DNA from: an uncultured Verrucomicrobiales bacterium
GTDB taxonomy: Bacteria; Verrucomicrobiota; Verrucomicrobiia; Verrucomicrobiales; DEV007
Direction: 5' to 3'
DNA length: 7,847 nt
NCBI GenBank assembly: GCA_937893785.1
Contig: CALCSP010000583.1
Span: forward strand, 1 to 7,847
Shown: positions 1 through 6,462 of the stretch, piece by piece
Layout: every line of letters starts with the position of its first letter
Position numbering within the stretch: position 1 is the first letter of the stretch
Program-made: the position numbers and the translations under genes
The notes under the pieces: generated by a model
Database searches by the model: none
What the model was told of the DNA's origin: nothing
Seen by the model: only the letters and a program-made list of their open reading frames with translations

Positions 1-2126
1 TAATCATAATTTTCCATGGAAAGACCCAGAGGATCAATCTTGCGGTGGCATTCATAACAAGTGGCATTATTACGGTGTTTTTCCATGAGTGCACGGACAG
101 TGGTGACTCCACGGGTGTCTGGTTCAATAGGCTCGATATCCGGTGGTGGAGGATTGGGAGGTGTTCCCAGTAGGTTTTCCAGAATCCATACTCCGCGGGT
201 AACTGGTTGGGTTTCCACACCGTTTGAGGTTGCTGTCAGGATGCTTCCGTGACCGAGCAGTCCGCCGCGATGGTGTTCCGGTTTAAGTGAGACCCTCTGA
301 AACGCATCTTTTGTGACTCCAGAGATTTGATAATGACGGGCTAGGGCGGGATTTAGAAACGTGTAGTCTGAATCAATGAAATCCAGAATGCTCCGGTTGT
401 TTGAGAGTATATGTTGGAAGAAGAGCCGAGTTTCCTGCCGCATGGCACTTTCAAGGTTGTCGGCATAATAGGATTTACTTTTTTCTGGGTCTGGTGGCAT
501 TTCGCCCAAGTTGCGTAAGTGCAACCACTGGCCAACAAAATTTTCAGCCAAGGCGCTTGCCTTTGGATCCTTGAGCATGCGCTCGACCTGCCTGCGGAGT
601 TCATCCGGGTGGTGTAGGATTCCTGCTGCAGCCGCCCTTCGCAGTGAATCATCAGGCATTGAACTCCATAAAAAATACGATAACCGGGTGGCAAGTTCAT
701 AACCGTCTAGCTTGCTGTCTTTTCTCGCAGAGGCTTCTGCAAGATAAAGGAAACGGGGAGAGGTCAATATGGCGCGCACTCCATAACGGGCGGCGGCCCA
801 GAAGTCCTTTCTCTCCTCGAGATATTTTTTTGCCAGATCGAGATAAGGCTTGAGCTCTTCCGTGCTTATTGGTCGTCGGAAGGCAGTATTTGCCAATCGC
901 GTCAAGCAGGTGTCCAGATACTCAGGTCCAGGGACAGTCGGAGGATTCGGAAAGAATCGAACAAATCCAGAAGGCGGCCATTCTTCGTAAAAAGGCCCTT
1001 CAATTTCGAGTGTATTGATATGCAGTTCAGGTCCCGAACCCACATACATTTCCGGTGGGTTGCGCATGGGGTAGAGCGCATCCTTGTTATATTTAGGCAG
1101 CACCTTGCGCAGGATTCTCTTGAAGGAACCATTGGGTCCGTTTGCCCAATGCAGGTGAAAGGTAAATCCCTTTTCCAGCCAAACCCTGTGCTCAATTTCT
1201 ATCACTCTGTCATCGGGAATTTCATACTCGCCGATGATCCGGTGGGCGGTTGCTCCCAGTTCTCTTGAATCGATGGAAATAGACAAGCGCATTGGTTCAC
1301 TGGAATTGTATCTTAGATCTGCATCTTTATAGCGAGATTTTCTCCGCACAGCCTTTGCAGAAAAACGGATCAAATATTCTCCATCAGCCGGAACTCCTCT
1401 TTTTTTATCTAGCAGAGGAAATCCTAGCGGTTGGCGAAACTTGATATATAGGCGCCCCGCTTCCCGGCGTGCCACCTTGTCAATGCCCACTCCATTGAGA
1501 ATGATCTGATCCGTATCCGTTGTTGCCTTGATGCCGGATTCGTACTTAATCATTTTCGGACGAGGACCGGGTCGCACCACTTTTTCAGAAACCTTGCGTG
1601 CTGCTTCCAGATAGTTTTGTAGCAAGTGACCCGATGCAATTAACCCTTCACCAACATTGTCAAATCCATCGATGGAATCATCAGGAGGAAATGTGGTTGT
1701 TGGATCAAAGTCAACCATCTTCAACCCGAACAAGTCCCGGATTGTGTTCAGGTATTCTGTTCGGTTCAGTCTGCGGAGTATCACCTTGCCGGAGTTCTCA
1801 TCTGCGATTGCGCGAGCTTCCTTCAGGGATTTCGTCAGGTGGGCAACGATGTTTTTAAGTTCAGCTTCCTGAGGTTGCTTTTTGCCTTCCGGAGGCATCT
1901 CGGCAAGGTTAAGCTGATCTAAGATTTCCTGAAAAGTTTCTGCTTCATTAATATTGCTAAAATTACCGGTTAGCCTGTCAAATCGGCGGTCTCCCTTTTG
2001 TTTGTCAGGACCATGGCAATCTATGCAGTATGCCTTTAGGAAAGGCACTAAAAGACGATTATCGCCTTTTCCATCTGCATAGATCGTAAGCAAAGTGAAG
2101 GCAATGACGCAGCGAAAAGTTATCAT
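1..2126 (-). CDS. DUF1592-family c-type-cytochrome-like exported protein (3' end beyond window)
   Basis: This reading frame is open from ATG at 2126 to the left edge, giving 708 visible residues with no stop or frameshift. Residues 1-17 look like a short Sec signal peptide (MITFRC, then a hydrophobic stretch ending IYA). A heme-type CxxCH (CIDCH, 34-38) and an EMPPEG segment (76-81) mark the N-terminal cytochrome-like domain. LRRLNRTEYLNTIRDLFGL (117-135) is the DUF1587 signature. Residues about 190-370 are beta-rich and may be a carbohydrate-binding-like insert. NTAFRRP (403-409) marks DUF1595, and TSPRFLYL with LSYFLWSSMPDD (445-483) marks DUF1592. RGGLLGHGSILTATSNG with a following proline-rich stretch (610-653) marks DUF1588, which ends in a second CxxCH (CYECH, 690-694) and IDPLGLSMENYD. 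The expected DUF1585 domain should follow beyond the edge. The start overlaps the upstream DUF1552 stop as ATGA, with only a weak GGG just upstream, so translation is probably coupled. Biochemical function is unknown; heme binding is inferred from the motifs. Confidence 0.93.
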   Translation of the reverse strand, partial: MITFRCVIAFTLLTIYADGKGDNRLLVPFLKAYCIDCHGPDKQKGDRRFDRLTGNFSNINEAETFQEILDQLNLAEMPPEGKKQPQEAELKNIVAHLTKSLKEARAIADENSGKVILRRLNRTEYLNTIRDLFGLKMVDFDPTTTFPPDDSIDGFDNVGEGLIASGHLLQNYLEAARKVSEKVVRPGPRPKMIKYESGIKATTDTDQIILNGVGIDKVARREAGRLYIKFRQPLGFPLLDKKRGVPADGEYLIRFSAKAVRRKSRYKDADLRYNSSEPMRLSISIDSRELGATAHRIIGEYEIPDDRVIEIEHRVWLEKGFTFHLHWANGPNGSFKRILRKVLPKYNKDALYPMRNPPEMYVGSGPELHINTLEIEGPFYEEWPPSGFVRFFPNPPTVPGPEYLDTCLTRLANTAFRRPISTEELKPYLDLAKKYLEERKDFWAAARYGVRAILTSPRFLYLAEASARKDSKLDGYELATRLSYFLWSSMPDDSLRRAAAAGILHHPDELRRQVERMLKDPKASALAENFVGQWLHLRNLGEMPPDPEKSKSYYADNLESAMRQETRLFFQHILSNNRSILDFIDSDYTFLNPALARHYQISGVTKDAFQRVSLKPEHHRGGLLGHGSILTATSNGVETQPVTRGVWILENLLGTPPNPPPPDIEPIEPDTRGVTTVRALMEKHRNNATCYECHRKIDPLGLSMENYD
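2123..2126 (-). promoter_or_regulatory. ATGA stop/start overlap coupling DUF1552 and DUF1592
   Basis: On the minus strand the DUF1552 stop TGA (2125-2123) and the DUF1592 start ATG (2126-2124) share the four bases ATGA. The new start has only a poor ribosome-binding sequence (GCTGGG directly before it), so re-initiation by ribosomes finishing DUF1552 is the likely way the second gene is translated. This ties the two products to similar expression. Confidence 0.8.
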
Positions 2127-3388
2127 CCCAGCAAGTGATTCAGGTTTGCTGTGCTGGTTGAGAAGCGGTCGGTCTTGACTCCGAGTTGTTGAAGAATAGT
2201 GACGTAGAGATCGCAGAGTGGGCGTCCGTTTCGTCCATTGCGATCAAACCGATGATGTTGCCCGTTTTTAAATCCTCCCCCGGCAATCATGATGGGAAGG
2301 TTGCGGCTGGAATGTGAACTGGCATTACCCATGCCGCTGCCAAACATCACGACTGTTGACTCCAGTAGTGATCTGCCTTCTGTATCACGGGCAACCTTTA
2401 AACGGTCAAGGAGTCCCGCGAACTGCGTCGCGTAAAAAGTTTCAATAATATTCAGCTCTTTGAGCAGGTCAGGCCGCTTGCCATGGTGAGTCAGGGAATG
2501 ATACCCCATACTAATGCCATCGAAAGGGAATAACCGGTTACCGCCAGGGTGACCAAAAGTGATGATGTTTGTGAGGTTGGCTTGGAGGGCTAGAACCATC
2601 AAATCATACATGACGGATGTGTTGTAAGGATAGGTCAAATCCACGACCATTTCATCATCTCCTCTGATTACTTTATCGCTTGCCTTGGGTTTGGGAATGT
2701 CAATCCAGTTAGTGCGGCGCTGTAACTTTCGTTCTACTTCCCGAATCGCCGTCAGATATTCATCAAGCTTGTTCTGATCATTTCGGGTAAGCTTACTGTT
2801 CAGTCGCTTGGCATCTGTCTTGACGACATCCAAAATACTGGCATCTTCCCGAAGATATTCCTTTGTCTTGGTTTTGATTTTCGGGTTGTCCTCCAGAAAC
2901 ATTCGACCAAATACACTCGTTGGGTTTCCTTCACTGGGAAGTATGACGCCTGCACGTGACCACGAAATTCCACCTGAACCAAGTCGGAGGGAAGCAAAGC
3001 GGGTCTGTTGACCGATTTTCTCTGCCATATACTCGTCGAGTGAGTGCAGGCGTTGTGGATTGTCCTTGGCATCCTTGAGTTCAACTCCGTTAAGTAGTGT
3101 ATTGGAACAACCGTGACCTCCGCCTACTTCGGGATGATCAAGGTTGCTGAAAACCGTTAAGTCATGCCGATGTTTTTCCAGTGGCTTGAGTAGCAGGGGA
3201 AGGGCATAATCGGGACCGGTTTGTTCCGGAAAAAATCCGCCTGGATTCATTCCGTAGTTAGGTGAAATGCAGACAAAGCGACTGGCTTTTGCCGAATTTT
3301 GGGGAGTGCCCCCCAAAGATTCGAGGGCAGGGAGCGCAATGGAGACTCCAATACCGCGCAAAAAATTTCTTCTATTCGTTGAAGTCAT
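2123..3388 (-). CDS. DUF1552 (HXXSHH-type) Tat-exported protein
   Basis: This 421-residue protein of the DUF1552 family (Pfam PF07586, 'HXXSHH') is common in Planctomycetota and Verrucomicrobiota, and its activity is unknown. Numbering from the ATG at 3388: a twin-arginine signal NRRNFLRG (5-12, R6 R7) leads a hydrophobic stretch to about residue 25. GMNPGGFF (46-53) and LDHPEVGGGHG (83-93) are typical conserved N-terminal blocks. HSLTHH (297-302) matches the name-giving HxxSHH motif, with Thr in place of Ser. GSGMGNASSH and IMIAGGGF (350-373) form the usual C-terminal block. An in-frame ATG at 3421 would add 11 residues. I prefer 3388 because it gives a normal short Tat n-region and follows a purine-rich AAAAGAAGAGAG, while 3421 has no ribosome-binding sequence. 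The gene lies directly upstream of, and overlaps, the DUF1592 gene, which supports a shared role in the cell envelope. Confidence 0.93.
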   Translation of the reverse strand: MTSTNRRNFLRGIGVSIALPALESLGGTPQNSAKASRFVCISPNYGMNPGGFFPEQTGPDYALPLLLKPLEKHRHDLTVFSNLDHPEVGGGHGCSNTLLNGVELKDAKDNPQRLHSLDEYMAEKIGQQTRFASLRLGSGGISWSRAGVILPSEGNPTSVFGRMFLEDNPKIKTKTKEYLREDASILDVVKTDAKRLNSKLTRNDQNKLDEYLTAIREVERKLQRRTNWIDIPKPKASDKVIRGDDEMVVDLTYPYNTSVMYDLMVLALQANLTNIITFGHPGGNRLFPFDGISMGYHSLTHHGKRPDLLKELNIIETFYATQFAGLLDRLKVARDTEGRSLLESTVVMFGSGMGNASSHSSRNLPIMIAGGGFKNGQHHRFDRNGRNGRPLCDLYVTILQQLGVKTDRFSTSTANLNHLLG

Positions 3389-3442
3389 CTCTCTTCTTTT
3401 GCTGGGTGTGTAATTAACCATAATACCGATAAAAGGGAATGG

Positions 3443-3496
3443 TTATTTTCCATCGAGGAAGTGACCGGGAGCATTGAAAATAAAGAAACCGGTCAT
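3443..3496 (-). other. 17-codon mini-ORF in the DUF1552 leader (doubtful)
   Basis: Between the protease stop and the DUF1552 start, an ATG at 3496 opens a frame that reads MTGFFIFNAPGHFLDGK and then TAA. No convincing ribosome-binding sequence precedes it, and an in-frame TAA sits just upstream. Its ATG falls inside one arm of the inverted repeat at 3461-3496. It could be a leader peptide, a decayed fragment or chance. I lean towards chance and record it because it fills half of the gap. Confidence 0.12.
3461..3496. repeat. Inverted repeat in the protease-DUF1552 gap
   Basis: The arms GTGACCGG (3461-3468) and CCGGTCAT (3489-3496) are complementary over seven bases plus a G-T wobble, separated by 20 A/T-rich bases. 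It lies about 30 bases past the protease stop and upstream of the DUF1552 start. Neither strand shows a T-run after the stem, so it does not look like a standard intrinsic terminator. It could act as an mRNA-stability hairpin or a protein-binding site; the function is not shown by the sequence. Confidence 0.4.
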
Positions 3497-3524
3497 GGTT
3501 TACGACATCGCAATTTCTTTGAAT

Positions 3525-6263
3525 TTATTCACGCATGAGTGATGCCTTGAGGCGTAGTAGGAATTTACCCTTTGGGGCAAGTGCATCCAAAAGGTGAATT
3601 TCAACGCGGTCAATGCCCTCGCCGTAGAAGTCTTCCTCCAAATCAATGGTGATATTGGTGTCGTTTTCGCTTGCAGCATGCCAGTTCACCAAGTCAGAGG
3701 AATACTCAAGTGCTGAACTCACGGAAATGGCAGCATTTTTTGAACGAGGGTAACTAATAACAATTTCACCGGGATACTGGTTACCGTCTTCGAAACGGGC
3801 GGGCACGTATTCCCATTCGGGCAGCAGGTTTCTTGTATCGGTAAATGCATCGGTGCTGCCCAGCACGAATGCGATTCCATTTGCGATGCCATCTCTATTT
3901 GGGTCAGCATCGAGAGCGGCGCTCGGACCGGAAAGGGCGGAGATTTCATGTGCCCAGCGTTCGAAAGTGATGATATCAGGATCCTTGACAATGGTGATGC
4001 TTCCATTTCTCTCAAGATGGTTTTCCCAAAGTAGTCCCGGTGCAGGAATGAGGGGTTGGATGGTTATCAGATTACCATTGGGTATGGGTCGGTTGAATAT
4101 GTTAAATGCCTGCCCTGCTGCATATTGTTCGCCTATATTGGCAATGGTGAGGATGTTGGTATTTTCAGGATGGACTTCTAGCGGACCACTGACATTAATG
4201 CGGTCAGAATTGGGGGAAAGTGCAGGATTTACTGCGACTTGAATGTTGCCTTTGAGTGTGAGGCCCCCCATGCAGTTTAGTGTTCCAAGTGTTGATTCAC
4301 TTCCGGGGGCAAGTGTGGCGTTATTAGCGATCATAATATGTCCGCCGATGTATCCGGTTCCCCCCAGAGTGGCGTCTTTTTCCACCATGACCGTAGTTCG
4401 GGACAAAGTGCCGCTAATCTCCAGCGTGCCCTTTTCCACTAGTGTAGTTCCCGAGTATGAGGCATCATCGAGAATCAGTTTCCCGGTATTGTTGAGTTTA
4501 ATTCCGCCAGTGCCATTGATGCTTCCGGAGAATGCGACTTGGTTTTGTGCTGCCACACTGAGGGTTTTGCCATTGAGATTAATTGAGGTGTCTACGGTTA
4601 GACTGGCTTCTGTGGAGGTCATCCAGCTTTGATCAGTCTGTAGTCTTAGTATGCCATTTCCATGGATAGTCAGATTTTTCACGCTCTCGGTCATATCGAT
4701 CCCTCCCTGAAAGAGATCGAGCATGCCGTTGGGATCCCGAATTTCGAGCGATACGTCCTTCTCTAGGCTTTGCTCCAGTCGTATCTGGCGCAACTGCTTG
4801 ACTTCCGGGGTGCTGAAGCCTGGTTGATTGTCCCCGGTAAAGGAGCCATTCCATACGGCAACGGTGTCCGGCGCATTCGGTTGATCTCCCGAGGTCCAGT
4901 TTGATTGTTCAAACCAGAAGGTATTGGTATTTCCCGTCCATTCGTTAGTGGGAACTGCTCCCGTGATAGTTATGGACTTGCGCAATTCTTTTGTTTTGCC
5001 CTTCATGTCAGAGACGAGTGCTCGCAAAGTAAACGTACCGGCCTTGTTTTTGGTAAGGGTAAGGCTTGTGGCACTCGTATTGTGGGCAATCCCCCCGCTA
5101 CGCCACATACAGGCCACCTCATCGCCGTCCGGGTCGTTTCCGTTTACGGTTACTGTCATGGGTTCGCCTGCAGGCCATGTGTCCGGCGCGTCCCAGGTTG
5201 GCTGTGGTGCACGGTTCCCGGTAAATGTCCCACGGTTGATCCTCACGTCGACGTATTCATTTGGCGCCGTTCCGCCGCGTCCCAGATTGGTGATGTATAC
5301 CTTGCCTGCATTATCGGCAAAGGTCTCACCCGGTTGAAGAGATTGGTCATCAGTGCCGCCTGTTCCTTGGTGCAGGTCCAAAAGGACGACACTTTTTCCG
5401 GGGGATCCACGATCCCAGTAGAAAACCAGTCCCTGACGCATCTGGTAGTTCTTCTGGTTTGGTGAACTGCTTTTATTAAGCAGTCTGGAGCGGTAACCAA
5501 TCCAGAAATACTTGTTGATGGAAGTAGTGCGCTTGACTCGCAGGGCACGCTTATTGTTTGCCTTGGCAATGTCTTTCTGGTCGAAATTGTAGAGTCTTCT
5601 GGTGAAGCTTCCATTGGTTACGATGTCGTGGCGTGCTGTAATCCAGTTGCACCGCCACTTTTCGTAAGGATCCGGGTCAATGCCTCCGCTTTTCATGAAC
5701 TGCCAGGGGTCATTTAACAGTTCTCCCTTCAGTCCGACTGGATTATTACCGCTTGGAACCCATCTTCTCTGGTGACCAAAATTGAAGTTGTGTCCCATTT
5801 CGTGGATGGTTGATCCACCGTTTCCTTTCGACCAGAAGCGCTTGCCACCGACAGTGGCATGGGACCCTACAGAGCCACCACCAAAATAATACCCGACAAT
5901 GTTGTAACTTGCAGGATTACGCCCAGCTTTATTTGCTCTCAGGTCGGCCTGAGCGGCCATTTGTGAGGCATTGTAGCTGGCGCGCTTTCCTAGTTTGACC
6001 TCCACGGTGTGGTAGACAATGTTCATCCGGCCAAATGAGAACCGTTCAAAGTTGTTCTTGGCAGCCTTGAGTTTTTTCTCGATGTCTTCCAGACTGGGGG
6101 CGTTATGTGCATCGGAAAAATCAATGCGGATTCCGAGTAATCTGATGTTACCCGTAGTCTTGGCTCCGCTTGCCCATGCGGTTGACAGGACCAGTAACAA
6201 GCCAACCAATGCCAGTCGGCAGGTAAACGCAAGGATGCGCAATGAAGTCATGTGCGGGGGCAT
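3525..6263 (-). CDS. Secreted metzincin-type zinc metalloprotease with PKD-like and PATR beta-helix regions
   Basis: This 912-residue protein starts with a Sec signal peptide (hydrophobic 8-29, likely cut after AWA at 31). The zinc motif HEMGHNFNFGH (154-164) supplies three His ligands and general base E155. DPWQFMKSGG, with M190 26 residues later, is a good Met-turn, followed by YEKWRCNWI (200-208). This layout and the early RIDFSD (46-51) resemble gametolysin-like (M11) or M6-like peptidases. A beta-rich segment (about 210-345) includes LLDLHQGTGG and PGETFAD. A PKD/Ig-like domain follows (about 350-435, NGNDPDGD). From 441 (EWTGNTNTFW) a beta-helix passenger-like region runs to about 760, with a recognisable PATR repeat at 584-614. 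The C-terminus has a DxDxNxDG calcium loop (785-792) and SSDLVNW (855-861). I see no autotransporter barrel, PEP-CTERM or LPXTG signal. The start may instead be ATG 6251; neither has a clear ribosome-binding site. Substrate is unknown. Confidence 0.88.
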   Translation of the reverse strand: MPPHMTSLRILAFTCRLALVGLLLVLSTAWASGAKTTGNIRLLGIRIDFSDAHNAPSLEDIEKKLKAAKNNFERFSFGRMNIVYHTVEVKLGKRASYNASQMAAQADLRANKAGRNPASYNIVGYYFGGGSVGSHATVGGKRFWSKGNGGSTIHEMGHNFNFGHQRRWVPSGNNPVGLKGELLNDPWQFMKSGGIDPDPYEKWRCNWITARHDIVTNGSFTRRLYNFDQKDIAKANNKRALRVKRTTSINKYFWIGYRSRLLNKSSSPNQKNYQMRQGLVFYWDRGSPGKSVVLLDLHQGTGGTDDQSLQPGETFADNAGKVYITNLGRGGTAPNEYVDVRINRGTFTGNRAPQPTWDAPDTWPAGEPMTVTVNGNDPDGDEVACMWRSGGIAHNTSATSLTLTKNKAGTFTLRALVSDMKGKTKELRKSITITGAVPTNEWTGNTNTFWFEQSNWTSGDQPNAPDTVAVWNGSFTGDNQPGFSTPEVKQLRQIRLEQSLEKDVSLEIRDPNGMLDLFQGGIDMTESVKNLTIHGNGILRLQTDQSWMTSTEASLTVDTSINLNGKTLSVAAQNQVAFSGSINGTGGIKLNNTGKLILDDASYSGTTLVEKGTLEISGTLSRTTVMVEKDATLGGTGYIGGHIMIANNATLAPGSESTLGTLNCMGGLTLKGNIQVAVNPALSPNSDRINVSGPLEVHPENTNILTIANIGEQYAAGQAFNIFNRPIPNGNLITIQPLIPAPGLLWENHLERNGSITIVKDPDIITFERWAHEISALSGPSAALDADPNRDGIANGIAFVLGSTDAFTDTRNLLPEWEYVPARFEDGNQYPGEIVISYPRSKNAAISVSSALEYSSDLVNWHAASENDTNITIDLEEDFYGEGIDRVEIHLLDALAPKGKFLLRLKASLMRE

Positions 6264-6462
6264 AGGTTTATTGAATGCTCTCTTGAACGCTCAATTTTGG
6301 TTTCGCGGCTGAGGGTGTCAGCTAAGGTACTTGAATTGGTCGGAGATGAGCTGCTGGTCTTATTCTGTTATTTTGCCTCCTAGATGGCAATAACGCAATT
6401 TGAAACACTTTGATTGTCAATTGGCTTGAGAATTTCCCCGTGTTTATGGAGCCATTCCTATT
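6264..6462. other. Intergenic region between esterase and protease
   Basis: These 199 bases hold no plausible gene. The region is the only sizeable gap and should contain the end of the esterase transcript and any promoter for the protease. I see no strong T-tailed terminator on the minus strand. A weak A/T-rich hairpin (arms 6368-6377 and 6386-6393, with a two-base bulge and an eight-base loop) lies roughly in the middle. Confidence 0.5.
6392..6420 (-). promoter_or_regulatory. Possible sigma-70-like promoter for the protease gene (weak)
   Basis: On the minus strand a perfect TTGACA (6420-6415) is followed after 17 bases by TGCGTT (6397-6392), a poor -10 match; shifting by a few bases gives GTTATT, also poor. 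It points towards the protease start about 130 bases downstream. Only the -35-like hexamer is convincing, and such hexamers occur by chance. Confidence 0.2.

Noticed and set aside
1..2126. Possible pseudogene or frameshift in the left 2.1 kb, since this stretch has no reading frame with both a start and a stop inside the window.
   Set aside because: Reading back from ATG 2126 gives one uninterrupted frame to the window edge with family motifs in the expected order; it lacks a stop only because the gene runs out of the window.
3525..3965. Type V autotransporter barrel at the C-terminus of the protease, suggested by the PATR repeat.
   Set aside because: The last 145 residues hold a calcium-loop motif and an SSDLVNW segment typical of Verrucomicrobiota exported proteins. 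There is no run of amphipathic barrel strands, and 145 residues are too few for a classical barrel.
3853..5465. Several open frames of 129 to 186 codons on the plus strand (3853-4242, 4243-4632, 4905-5465).
   Set aside because: They lie wholly antisense to the metalloprotease gene, show no recognisable domain, and their peptides are what the reverse complement of beta-rich coding sequence produces. The minus-strand protein has clear family motifs throughout.
6019..6312. A 97-codon plus-strand frame across the protease start, which could suggest a divergent small gene.
   Set aside because: It overlaps the protease signal-peptide region for most of its length, and I see no ribosome-binding site or familiar motif.
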